From the NCBI RefSeq assembly GCF_900188315.1, contig NZ_LT897781.1, positions 2,046,001 through 2,110,000 of the forward strand: a DNA stretch of 64,000 bases. Reading direction: 5' to 3'. A model generated the notes under the pieces. That model was not told the origin of the DNA. It did not search any database and saw nothing but the letters and a program-made list of their open reading frames with translations. This DNA comes from Marinobacter sp. es.042. Lineage in GTDB: Bacteria; Pseudomonadota; Gammaproteobacteria; Pseudomonadales; Oleiphilaceae. A program made the translations under genes and the position numbers. Below, in pieces: positions 1-7,804 of this stretch (positions are counted from its first letter, which is position 1; every line of letters begins with the position of its first letter).

Positions 1-1222
1 CTGCGAATACCCCAGCCTCAGCCCCCGCCTTCTGCCCGTTATTCCTCGAAGCAATGCCCTTCAGAGTGGGGAGGCCGTCCTTGGTGGACACGTGAACATT
101 TCCAGCAATAAGAGCCGAGGCGCCGGCAAACGCGGTCAGCGAGGCGTTGATCGCTGCCTGGAAATGGCCGAGCGACGCGATCTTGCGCTCGCCATCCCAG
201 CCTCCAACCCGATAAGGAATCCGGATTTCGGACCGGTTATTCACCGGAAACGCCTGCTCAACACCAACCTTGCCCTGCGCCAGCGCATACTGCGCTTCCG
301 CTTTCGCCTGGAAATGCACTTTCCCCTTGCGCGGATCAAATTCACCCGAAGCTGCCGCGCCGGCAGCAAAGCGCATGAACTGTGCTTCTGCGGAGGCATC
401 AAACCCGGTCTCATCGACCGCTTCCCGCCTGGCTTCCGCGTCGCCCCAGATGGACCAGGATGCCTCGTCGTAGAACTTGTTCAACGTCGTCATAAGCGCG
501 CCATTCTTATCCGGCTCCCAGAGGGTTGCGTTGAACTTGACGTTGAGTTCGCTCCGGATAGCATCTCTCAGCTTCGCCGGATCAACGCCGTTCTCGGTCA
601 GCCAGCCCTTGCTACGCTCCCTGTCTCGCGATGCCATCGAATACCGGCGAGGGTGGTTCGCGATCTTGTCAGAGCGCACAAATGTGACGTGCTTATTTCC
701 CGCCAACCGCTTTATCTCAGTAATCGGTGGGATGGATTGCATATCGGTGGTCAGTACTGAGCGCGCCTCGAGCTCGCTTATCAGCCGCTCTTTTTCCTCA
801 TGCACTTCCGACAACAATTGCCCTTCGCCTTCAGTCGCGCCCAGTTCTGAATCGATCTCGCCATCATCAAGCCCGTCAAGCTTCCCGTAGAATTCAGTGA
901 TGGGACCACAAACGAATTCCTCTTCTTCGACCCACTCCGCCAGTTCTGCCTCGGTCAGAAGAATCAGTTCGTCAGACCCGGTTACATGAACAACTTCCAC
1001 GATTTCTTCGGAACAGGAGGGCTCCTGGGCAACAGAACCCACTTCACAGCTCGAGAATAGCTCCTCGTTAGCCGCCGGAAGCTTGAGCGGTTGTCCCGGA
1101 AAGATTCGATCCGGGTTCTCAATTTCAGGATTCAGCCGCATCAGACTGCTCAGGGTGGTTTGATGCCGTTGTGCAATCGCACTGAGGGTGTCGCCGGAGC
1201 GAACGGTGTATTCAGAAATCAT
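1..1222 (-). CDS. LysM-domain putative T6SS effector (partial, 3' end outside window)
   Basis: The reading frame opens with ATG at 1222 on the minus strand and stays open to the window edge, giving about 407 residues. Residues 4-49 form a LysM peptidoglycan-binding domain (start YTVRSGDTLSAIA, end PGQPLKLP). An acidic linker follows, with a run of five Asp/Glu-type residues near EWVEEEEF. The rest is rich in Ala and Gly with alternating small and charged residues and matches no enzyme I recognise. The start ATG overlaps the TGA of the DUF4123 gene (TGATG), so the two are probably translationally coupled. In type VI clusters, the gene after vgrG and a DUF4123 adaptor is usually the cargo effector, so this is inferred to be an envelope-targeting toxin. 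The mechanism is unknown. Confidence 0.75.
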   Translation of the reverse strand, partial: MISEYTVRSGDTLSAIAQRHQTTLSSLMRLNPEIENPDRIFPGQPLKLPAANEELFSSCEVGSVAQEPSCSEEIVEVVHVTGSDELILLTEAELAEWVEEEEFVCGPITEFYGKLDGLDDGEIDSELGATEGEGQLLSEVHEEKERLISELEARSVLTTDMQSIPPITEIKRLAGNKHVTFVRSDKIANHPRRYSMASRDRERSKGWLTENGVDPAKLRDAIRSELNVKFNATLWEPDKNGALMTTLNKFYDEASWSIWGDAEARREAVDETGFDASAEAQFMRFAAGAAASGEFDPRKGKVHFQAKAEAQYALAQGKVGVEQAFPVNNRSEIRIPYRVGGWDGERKIASLGHFQAAINASLTAFAGASALIAGNVHVSTKDGLPTLKGIASRNNGQKAGAEAGVFA

Positions 1223-2016
1223 CAGGCAACTCCGTATGCCAAATGGTTATCCACTGCTTTCAGACGTGAGCCAGCCGAGAGCTCAGAGTCAGACAGAATG
1301 GTGCGGATTTCGGCAAGCTTGATCTGCTCCCCGTGAACCACGGCCAGCTCGGCGTAACGGCTAACCTCCTTTTCGGTTCGAAAACCCAGCGCGGTTGCCT
1401 CATTGATGAGTTGCTCCAACCGTGCTCGATCCGTGATGTCGAGAAAACTGCCCAACTTCTCGACGAATTCATGCCTGGCGCTCTGTGACAGCACTGCCAC
1501 ATGATTTTCAGTGAGGAGAAACCAGCCTTCCTCAACCGCTTTCCTGAAGTGTTGCGAGCCATCTGAATCGAACCGGGATAGCTCTCCGTTCGGCTGGAAG
1601 GCCAGCCACTCTTTGACTGGCCCGCTAAAGCGAGCGCGTTCCTGCTCATTCAGTGCAGACATCAGCCATGTGAGCTGCTTGGGTGCGTAATAGCGCAGGT
1701 ATGAGAACCCCCCATTCGGCATCTGCACACTGAGCAAACTGCGCAAATGACCCGCCACAACGGGGAGGCTTTGATCCGATAGAAGGATAATGGCTTTATC
1801 CTGCCACTCCGACTGGGCACGCCAAAGCCGTGTACCCTCGGAGGGTTTGACCAGGCAAGGGGTCACTTCCATAGCCGCTTCATGTGGTGTGCCCAAGAAC
1901 AGATATTCCAGTTGGGGCTGATCATCATGCTCGTAGGTGAAGCGCGGTGCATCAAACAATGCACCGTCGAAAAGAATGTAGGCCTTCGCACTGGTTGTTT
2001 CATCCAGCCCTATCAT
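1222..2016 (-). CDS. DUF4123 T6SS effector adaptor (Tap/TEC-like)
   Basis: This 264-residue protein resembles the DUF4123 family, adaptor chaperones that load an effector onto the VgrG tip. The start is placed at the internal ATG (MIGLDETTSAKAYILFDG) because it overlaps the vgrG stop as ATGA. The longer frame to 2079 would run well into vgrG. Family features are the N-terminal 'YILFDGALFD' strand, a central 'LRSLLSVQMPNG...YLRYYAP' segment and a C-terminal helical region. The order vgrG, DUF4123, LysM gene, with overlapping codons at both junctions, argues that the three act together. The assignment rests on family resemblance and context, without alignment. Confidence 0.8.
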   Translation of the reverse strand: MIGLDETTSAKAYILFDGALFDAPRFTYEHDDQPQLEYLFLGTPHEAAMEVTPCLVKPSEGTRLWRAQSEWQDKAIILLSDQSLPVVAGHLRSLLSVQMPNGGFSYLRYYAPKQLTWLMSALNEQERARFSGPVKEWLAFQPNGELSRFDSDGSQHFRKAVEEGWFLLTENHVAVLSQSARHEFVEKLGSFLDITDRARLEQLINEATALGFRTEKEVSRYAELAVVHGEQIKLAEIRTILSDSELSAGSRLKAVDNHLAYGVA

Positions 2017-4133
2017 GCAGTCACACCCTCGCATGAACAGGATGAGAGGGCGCATGTGCCATCCGGCTTGCGCCCGCACTGCTTGACCAGTGCAACATCG
2101 TTCCTGGCCGCCGTTTTCAGGGCCTGCGCCGAACTTGGTGTAGGGCCTGCTACAGTCCGGGTGTCGGTTTCAGCAAGCTGTGCCGGTTCATTCGTATCGG
2201 AAACTTCACTCAGGCTTCGTGGCAGTACAGGCCCATTGCTGGAGACTCCACTCCCACTCCCAGGCCCACCGCCAGAGTTCATGCGCACCGAAGGCCCAGA
2301 GACCGTAACGCCACTGGGATCCAGCTTCAGAAAGCTGCCGCCCGCCTTGAGAGTGAGTTCGGCGCCCGCCTCGATTACGACTTTCATACCCGCTTTGTGG
2401 TGGATCTCGGTGCCAGCCTCAACGAGCTGGTTTTTGCCCTGTTTGCTGTGAAGACTGCCACCGATGGAGAGGCTGTAATCACTTCCGACCGACTCACGCT
2501 GTTCGCCATCGACAGTGCGGTGCTCATTGCCTTTGACGTGACTGAAATCGTTGTTTTCGACCGTGCGGTGACTGTCGTTCCGAATCACCTCCGTGCGGTT
2601 GTTCTCGATGAGCAGGTCCAGGTCTTTCTGGGCGTGGACGTAGATCTGTTCCTGGTCCGCCTCATCCTCAAACCGCAGTTCGTTGCTGCCCTCGCCTTTG
2701 TGGGTTTTGGTTTTCAGGGTGGTGCGGGTTTTGTGCTCCGGCAGCCCATAGGGTGGCGTGTTGGTGATGTGATGGGTTCGCCCGGTGATGATGGGCTGGT
2801 CCGGGTCGCCATCCAGGAAGGAGACAATTACTTCGTGGCCGATTCGTGGCAAGGCCATGAAGCCATACTGGCCGCCGGCCCAGCCCTGACTGACTCGGAG
2901 CCAGGCGCTGCTGTGTTCGTCGTTCCTGCTGTATCGATCCCAAGGAAACCGCACTTTCACCCGACCATATTCGTCGCAGTGGATCTCCTCGCCTTCCGGG
3001 CCGGTGACAATCGCAATTTGCGGGCCGTCCATCAGAGGACCATGGGGCGCTGGGGGACGCCAGGTCAGGTCTGCAGGTATGGCATTGAACCGGTTGTGAT
3101 AGGTGGTGGATTCGCTGCCGCCCTCCTCTTCCAGGGCCTGGGGCTGGGCACCGGTGTGGGTGACTGCGGTCAGCAGCCATTCCCGATTCAGGGCATCGCT
3201 GTCGTGCTCCTTCAGTTCAACCTTGGCGCCGGCGCTGAAGTCCGGGCGATTGCTCTCACCGGATGCGGTACTGGCATCATTGCGGAGGGATTGCAGTCTG
3301 GCTTCGGTAAACGGCTGGCCACTGGCATCGGCCTTGAAGCGGCCGGGGTAATCGTAGTGCTGGTAATCTTCTCGGTGCTTCAGGTGGCCGGTGGATTGCT
3401 CATGCATCAGGGCATAGGCAGGATTCCGGAAGGTGTAATCCTTCATGGCCACGGAAGCGACCCGCACCCGCTCTTCATAGCGAAACCGGAACACGACCGG
3501 GCGCCTGCTGCTGCCGCCGGCTTTGGCGTTATATTCTGCCGGCTCCAGCTTCGGCGCATCGCCATGATGGTCGGCGATTACAAGCGCCGGCTGTGTGTCT
3601 GCGTCCACGCTCCCGTGTTCATACCTGTAATGCCAGCCCTCTTCAGCCGCGAGACGTTCGAGGAAGGCCAGGTCGCTTTCTCGATGCTGAACACAATACT
3701 CCCGCCGCTCCGGAGTGCGTTTCAGATCGAAAACCGAGTCGATAATGCCGCGCTCTTCCAGCAAGGTTCGCGCGACGGTATCGCTGCTTTGGGTCTGGAA
3801 AATCCGGCTGTTGTGCATCAGCCCCAGACGCCAGAGCGGCGACTGAATATTCAGTTCATAGCGGGTTCGCCGGTGACCGGCATCGCCCCGAACAAATTCG
3901 TTAACCACACCAGTGAAACGCCTTAGCGGCACGCTGTCCTGCCAGATAACGAGATCCACCGGTTGCTCCAGGATCTCCGCTGCCTGAATCGATGAGTCGA
4001 TACTGGCCAGCTCAAGACGACCCTGAAATACCTCGGAGAGGCGCTCGGTCAGTGCGAAGCCAACCACGGAAAATAAATCGGAGGGGAGTCCGCCAACACG
4101 GGCGGTGAACTGCAATCCGCTTGCCTGGGGCAT
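2013..4133 (-). CDS. vgrG: Type VI secretion tip protein VgrG
   Basis: VgrG forms the trimeric spike of the type VI secretion needle. The N-terminal gp27-like part includes QFTARVGGLPSD and the GVVNEF region. The gp5-like OB fold is marked by YGRVKVRFPWDR, SQGWAGG and GHEVIVSFLDGDPDQP. Polar repeats (NNRTEVIRND, VKGNEHRTVDG) form the needle-like beta-helix. There is no large enzymatic extension, so cargo must be carried non-covalently, fitting the adjacent DUF4123 gene. The final 25 residues contain four cysteines. ATG at 4133 is preferred over ATG at 4166 because AAGGA lies 8 nt upstream of it. The longer start would add 11 residues. No structural tss genes are in the window, so this is an orphan vgrG island here. 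Confidence 0.93.
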   Translation of the reverse strand: MPQASGLQFTARVGGLPSDLFSVVGFALTERLSEVFQGRLELASIDSSIQAAEILEQPVDLVIWQDSVPLRRFTGVVNEFVRGDAGHRRTRYELNIQSPLWRLGLMHNSRIFQTQSSDTVARTLLEERGIIDSVFDLKRTPERREYCVQHRESDLAFLERLAAEEGWHYRYEHGSVDADTQPALVIADHHGDAPKLEPAEYNAKAGGSSRRPVVFRFRYEERVRVASVAMKDYTFRNPAYALMHEQSTGHLKHREDYQHYDYPGRFKADASGQPFTEARLQSLRNDASTASGESNRPDFSAGAKVELKEHDSDALNREWLLTAVTHTGAQPQALEEEGGSESTTYHNRFNAIPADLTWRPPAPHGPLMDGPQIAIVTGPEGEEIHCDEYGRVKVRFPWDRYSRNDEHSSAWLRVSQGWAGGQYGFMALPRIGHEVIVSFLDGDPDQPIITGRTHHITNTPPYGLPEHKTRTTLKTKTHKGEGSNELRFEDEADQEQIYVHAQKDLDLLIENNRTEVIRNDSHRTVENNDFSHVKGNEHRTVDGEQRESVGSDYSLSIGGSLHSKQGKNQLVEAGTEIHHKAGMKVVIEAGAELTLKAGGSFLKLDPSGVTVSGPSVRMNSGGGPGSGSGVSSNGPVLPRSLSEVSDTNEPAQLAETDTRTVAGPTPSSAQALKTAARNDVALVKQCGRKPDGTCALSSCSCEGVTA

Positions 4134-4463
4134 ATCTTCAATCCTTGAAGGTATGGTTTCTATCATCGTTTATTGCAGGGATCTGTACTGCAACCAGATC
4201 CTTGGTCACGTCGCCTGCAAAATCAGTTGGGAAAGTTACCAGTAGTCTACAGGAGAATCAATGAACTGTGTCCCCGACCGTAAACTGTACCACCCGATCC
4301 AATGACCATCAGACATCAGTGTGCCGTAGAGTACTGACAACTGTGAGCTTCCGGTTTACTCTTCAGGATGAGAGAGGGTAACGTGCGATAATCTATCGGA
4401 AAATAACCACTGCAGCACTCCAATCCACAGGGCTTCTGAACACAAGGGCGATCCCGCGAAACT
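4134..4463. other. Intergenic region upstream of vgrG and the 4464 gene
   Basis: These 330 bases separate the divergent vgrG and 4464 genes and look more A+T-rich than the flanking catabolic genes. They must hold both promoters, but I see no convincing -35/-10 pair for either. The one clear structure is a 7-bp inverted repeat at 4179-4201, listed separately. No coding frame or RNA gene is evident. Confidence 0.5.
4179..4201. repeat. Inverted repeat upstream of vgrG
   Basis: GGATCTG and CAGATCC form perfect 7-bp arms separated by 9 bases. The repeat ends 46 bp before the preferred vgrG start, placing it in the promoter or leader region. It could be an operator for a dimeric regulator or an mRNA hairpin. 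No regulator is known from the sequence. Confidence 0.35.
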
Positions 4464-4907
4464 ATGGCGTCAGAAGAAGAAAAAGGGAAAGTTGAGATCA
4501 GCATATTCAAGCGGTTTGCAGCCGCAGCGGGTTTAAATTGTGAATATGTCGAAAAGCAATCGCCCGAGGATGGAAAACCCGATCTTAAATGCCTGATCGA
4601 TGGTGAAGTCATCTTTTTCGAATTGACGGAAGCTTGTTCAGAAGACGTCGCCAAGGCAATCGCGAATCCCCGCAGTATGAACGACCCGGGATTGGCTCGC
4701 GCTATTGACTACACCTCCGAAACTTACAAAAAGAAGATAGCCAAGCGGTACGCTGTGAGCGAACCAATCGAACTCCTCATCTACAACGTCGGCCGAACGC
4801 TTCTTTCAGATGATGTGTTGATCGACAATATCCGAGCCATATCAGACAAGAACAAGGGACCATTCAGAAAGGTCTGGTATTTCGGGGAACATGTAAGCGA
4901 GCTTTGA
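4464..4907 (+). CDS. Hypothetical protein, possible PD-(D/E)xK-like fold
   Basis: A 147-residue soluble protein that I do not recognise. It has no signal peptide or membrane segment. Residues 37-55 read GKPDLKCLID...FFELTEA, a Pro-Asp followed about 13 residues later by Glu-Leu-Thr on a hydrophobic strand. This recalls the core of PD-(D/E)xK nuclease-like folds, but the usual catalytic Lys is replaced by Thr55. The second half is helical and basic (ETYKKKIAKRY) and ends in a beta-rich segment (IELLIYNVGRTLL). Codon use looks more A+T-rich than the neighbours. It sits alone between divergent vgrG and convergent mmsB, so context gives no function. A degenerate nuclease or binding domain is only a suggestion. 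Confidence 0.65.
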   Translation: MASEEEKGKVEISIFKRFAAAAGLNCEYVEKQSPEDGKPDLKCLIDGEVIFFELTEACSEDVAKAIANPRSMNDPGLARAIDYTSETYKKKIAKRYAVSEPIELLIYNVGRTLLSDDVLIDNIRAISDKNKGPFRKVWYFGEHVSEL

Positions 4908-4911
4908 GAGA

Positions 4912-4936
4912 CGGGCGCGGCGAAGAACCGCGCCCG
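4912..4936. terminator. GC-rich stem-loop between convergent genes
   Basis: A perfect 9-bp stem (CGGGCGCGG / CCGCGCCCG) with a 7-base loop (CGAAGAA) lies just past the stop of the 4464 gene and 7 bp past the mmsB stop on the other strand. It probably serves both convergent transcripts. There is no U-tract on either side, so it may act as an RNA 3'-end stabiliser rather than a classical intrinsic terminator. Confidence 0.5.
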
Positions 4937-4943
4937 CTTCGAC

Positions 4944-5831
4944 CTACTCGGGCTTATACAGCCGTTGGATGCTGGAGAAATCCAGGCTGCCATTGCCCTG
5001 CCCAGCATGGAGCTGGAACAGGTTGCGGGCCAGAGAGCCCATGGGAATGGAAGCCTGGTTCTTGACGGCGTTGTCGAACGCCAGCCCCAGATCCTTGGTC
5101 ATCAGATTGACCAGAAAGCCGCCCTCGTAGTTACGGGATGCGGGTACGCCTTCCATCACACCTGGCCAGGGGTTGTAGACGTTCAACGCCCAGTTGCCAC
5201 CAGAGCTCTGCTTCATGATTTCCGAGAGCACCGCCGGATCCAGACCGTTCTTCACGCCGAGCGCAAGTGCTTCGCTGGTGCCGGACATCAGGATGGCCAG
5301 CAGCATGTTGTTGCAAATCTTGGCCACCTGGCCGGACCCATGATCACCGGCATGAAAGATGTTCTTGCCCATGGCGTCAAGAATCGGCTTGGCCTTGTTG
5401 AAGGCCTCTTCCGAGCCGCCGCAAATGAAGGTCAAGGTGCCGGCCTTGGCACCGCCAACACCGCCGGAGACGGGCGCATCGAGGAACGGGATATCCTTGG
5501 CTCGTGCAACTTCGGCAACGCCCCGGGCTGTTTCCGGTGCGATGGTGGAAGAATCAATCACCAGGGTGCCGGCCGGCAGTTTTGCCAGCAGACCATCGTC
5601 TCCCAGGTATACCGCTTCCACATGCTGGCCCGCAGGCAGCATGGTGATGACACACTCAGCGCCACTGGCTGCTTCGTGGGCGGTGTCTGCCGTTTTCGCG
5701 CCTTCGGACACCAGGGCGGCAACAGCGTCTTTGGACAGGTCGAATACGGTGACCTCGTGGCCGGCTTTTACCAGGTTTCCGGCCATTGGGCCGCCCATGT
5801 TACCGAGACCGATAAAGGTAATCTTTGCCAT
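4944..5831 (-). CDS. mmsB: 3-hydroxyisobutyrate dehydrogenase
   Basis: Oxidises 3-hydroxyisobutyrate to methylmalonate semialdehyde with NAD+, the penultimate step of valine degradation in the cytosol. The 295 residues match the family length. The N-terminal Rossmann motif is GLGNMG at residues 8-13, the substrate-binding signature is DAPVSGGVGGA near 118-128, and the catalytic Lys171 sits in VAKICNN. AAGGAG precedes the ATG at good spacing. It is the last gene of the five-gene valine operon and follows the hydrolase after 27 bp, so its substrate is made by its upstream neighbour. Confidence 0.95.
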   Translation of the reverse strand: MAKITFIGLGNMGGPMAGNLVKAGHEVTVFDLSKDAVAALVSEGAKTADTAHEAASGAECVITMLPAGQHVEAVYLGDDGLLAKLPAGTLVIDSSTIAPETARGVAEVARAKDIPFLDAPVSGGVGGAKAGTLTFICGGSEEAFNKAKPILDAMGKNIFHAGDHGSGQVAKICNNMLLAILMSGTSEALALGVKNGLDPAVLSEIMKQSSGGNWALNVYNPWPGVMEGVPASRNYEGGFLVNLMTKDLGLAFDNAVKNQASIPMGSLARNLFQLHAGQGNGSLDFSSIQRLYKPE

Positions 5832-5858
5832 GTCTTTTCTCCTTGTTCTTGTAATAGA

Positions 5859-6929
5859 TCAGCTAAAAAAATCGTCGATCCAGGCGCTGTCCATTTCGGC
5901 AAGGGAAGCATAGCGCCAGCGGGGCTGCTGGTCCTTGTCGATCAGAAGCGCGCGGATGCCTTCGGCAAACTCGCCCTTGGTCAGGCACTTGGTGGAAAGC
6001 ACCAGTTCCTTGTCGAGCACCTCTTTCAGGCTGTCGTGTTTGCAGCCGTGCAGGTGCCGCCAGACCAAAGCCAGGGATGTGGGTGACGCACCAGCCAGGG
6101 AGCGGGTCGCTTTCGCCACCCAGCCGTCGCCACCAGACAGTTCTTTCAATTGGTTAACGGTCGTTTCCAGGGAGTCAGCATCGGTAACCCGATTGATCTC
6201 ATCGAAATGAGTGCGAACCGGTGACTCCGGCATGGCGTCGGCGCTCTCACGCTCGTATTGACGCAACACACTACCGACCACTGCATGAGGATCTTCGCCC
6301 TGCCAGTTACGCTTGCACAGCTCGGCAACAACATCGGCCTTCAGATCATGCCGGACGAAGCGGTCGGCAAGGCCAGTGAAGATTGCATCAGCGCCGTTCA
6401 GGCGAGCACCGGTCAGACCCAGGAACAAGCCGGTGCGCCCGGGGGTGCGGTTCAGGAACCAGCCCGCAGCAACATCGGGGTAGAGGCCGATGGTGATCTC
6501 GGGCATGGCAAGCTTCGATCCTTCCGTGACCACCCGGTGAGACGCGCCCTCCATAATGCCCATACCGCCACCCATTACGATGCCGTGTCCCCAGCAAACG
6601 AGCGGTTTCGGGAAGGTATGGATCAGGTAATCCAGCTCATATTCCTCGGTGAAGAATGCCTCACCCTCACTGGCACCCTGTGGCTCGGTCATGCTGCGAT
6701 ACAGGGCAACGATGTCGCCACCGGCACAGAACGCCTTGTCGCCCTCGGATTCCAGCCAGACGGCCTGGATTACGGGGTCCTCCGCCCAACGCTTCAGTTG
6801 CGGAGTCAGTAACCGGATCATTTCCAGAGACAGCGAGTTCAGCGCTTTGGGCGTATTCAGCCGGGCCACGGCGATCAGCGCGCCATCGCCCGTCTTCCAT
6901 TCTTCGAAGATAATGGGTTGATCACTCAT
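5859..6929 (-). CDS. 3-hydroxyisobutyryl-CoA hydrolase (crotonase family)
   Basis: Releases free 3-hydroxyisobutyrate from its CoA thioester. The fold is crotonase-like, but the length (356 residues) and active site are those of the hydrolase branch. The oxyanion-hole segments are FCAGGD (67-72) and VMGGGMG (118-124). The pair Glu144 and Asp152 in MPEITIGLYPD corresponds to Glu169/Asp177 of human HIBCH. It lies between the enoyl-CoA hydratase and mmsB, as expected for the pathway order. Generic databases often label such proteins only as enoyl-CoA hydratase/isomerase; the second catalytic acid and the operon support the narrower call. Confidence 0.92.
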   Translation of the reverse strand: MSDQPIIFEEWKTGDGALIAVARLNTPKALNSLSLEMIRLLTPQLKRWAEDPVIQAVWLESEGDKAFCAGGDIVALYRSMTEPQGASEGEAFFTEEYELDYLIHTFPKPLVCWGHGIVMGGGMGIMEGASHRVVTEGSKLAMPEITIGLYPDVAAGWFLNRTPGRTGLFLGLTGARLNGADAIFTGLADRFVRHDLKADVVAELCKRNWQGEDPHAVVGSVLRQYERESADAMPESPVRTHFDEINRVTDADSLETTVNQLKELSGGDGWVAKATRSLAGASPTSLALVWRHLHGCKHDSLKEVLDKELVLSTKCLTKGEFAEGIRALLIDKDQQPRWRYASLAEMDSAWIDDFFS

Positions 6930-6962
6930 AACAGGTCCTTGAGCCAGCCTTCAAAGCCGGCT

Positions 6963-7742
6963 TCAGCGGTTTTTCCATTCCGGCTTGCGCTTTTCGAGAA
7001 ACGCGTTTACGCCTTCTTTCTGGTCTTCGGTAGAGAACAGCTCAACAAACAGTTCCCGCTCCATGCGCCAGCCGTCGTCGTGGCTGCGGCCATCGCGGGC
7101 GCTCATCACCAGGGTCTTGCAACGAGCCGTTGACGACGGGCTCTGCTGGCACGCCATTTCCGCCAGCTCCAGCGCCTTATCAAGGCTCTGTCCGCTCGGC
7201 ACCACTTCCTCAACCAGGCCGATTCGCAGTGCCGTATCGGCCTTTACCCGCTCACCGCACAGAATCATCCGCTTGGCCCAGCCCTCACCCACCAGCCAGG
7301 GCAGGTTCTGGGTGCCGCCGGCACAGGGCAAAAGGCCAACGCCTGCTTCGGGCAGTGCCATTTGGGCATGCTCTTCGGCAATGCGGATGTCACAGGCCAT
7401 GGCGCACTCCAGGCCGCCACCCATGGCGTAGCCGTTCACCGCCGCGATAGAAACACCGCGGAACCGCTGCAGCGTGGAGAAGGCCTCGCCAAAAAGCTGG
7501 CCCATCTCGTTCGCCCGGGCCTTGTCGCCATCGGCGAAGGTTTTCAGATCGGCGCCGGCGGAATAGAACTTCTCGCCCTGCCCGGTCATTACCAGGGCAA
7601 AGATATCCCGATCTTCGTTCAGTTCCTTGACGATGTTCGTCAGGGCAATGAGGGAATCCTTTGTCCAGGTGTTGGCCGGTGGATTGTTGATGGTCAGTAC
7701 CGCGATATGTCCGCGTTTTTCGAGCTGAATCAGGTCACTCAT
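6963..7742 (-). CDS. Enoyl-CoA hydratase, probably methacrylyl-CoA hydratase
   Basis: Hydrates a 2-enoyl-CoA; the operon context points to methacrylyl-CoA in valine breakdown. The start is ATG at 7742 (MSDLIQLEKRGHIAVL) because AGAGGA lies 7 nt upstream; the longer frame to 7808 runs through the intergenic hairpin. In the 259-residue product the oxyanion segments are YSAGADLK (60-67) and AMGGGLE (106-112). Both catalytic glutamates of true hydratases are present, Glu112 and Glu132 (LPEAGVGLLPCAGGTQ). A side role in fatty-acid beta-oxidation cannot be excluded. Confidence 0.9.
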   Translation of the reverse strand: MSDLIQLEKRGHIAVLTINNPPANTWTKDSLIALTNIVKELNEDRDIFALVMTGQGEKFYSAGADLKTFADGDKARANEMGQLFGEAFSTLQRFRGVSIAAVNGYAMGGGLECAMACDIRIAEEHAQMALPEAGVGLLPCAGGTQNLPWLVGEGWAKRMILCGERVKADTALRIGLVEEVVPSGQSLDKALELAEMACQQSPSSTARCKTLVMSARDGRSHDDGWRMERELFVELFSTEDQKEGVNAFLEKRKPEWKNR

Positions 7743-7764
7743 AAAATTGTCCTCTAATGAACAT

Positions 7765-7794
7765 GGGGTCAGAAGAATGCTTTCTTCTGACCCC
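7765..7794. repeat. Perfect 13-bp stem-loop between acyl-CoA dehydrogenase and hydratase genes
   Basis: GGGGTCAGAAGAA pairs perfectly with TTCTTCTGACCCC around a TGCT loop. It fills half of the 62-bp gap inside the valine operon. It lacks a T-run, so it is more likely an extragenic palindrome or an mRNA processing or stability element than a terminator. Similar GGGGTCAGA palindromes occur as dispersed repeats in related genomes, to my recollection. I saw only this copy here. Confidence 0.7.
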
Positions 7795-7804
7795 GGATTT
7801 ACGC

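Noticed and set aside
92..890. Overlapping plus-strand frames at the left edge
   Set aside because: The minus-strand LysM frame covers the same bases, opens with a clear domain and is coupled to the upstream gene.
2397..3926. Long plus-strand reading frame opposite vgrG
   Set aside because: It lies fully within vgrG on the other strand and its protein has no domain logic; it is a by-product of high-G+C codon use.
1..5000. Prophage origin of the vgrG region
   Set aside because: No integrase, tail, capsid or attachment repeats are visible; the vgrG-DUF4123-effector order is typical of type VI islands.
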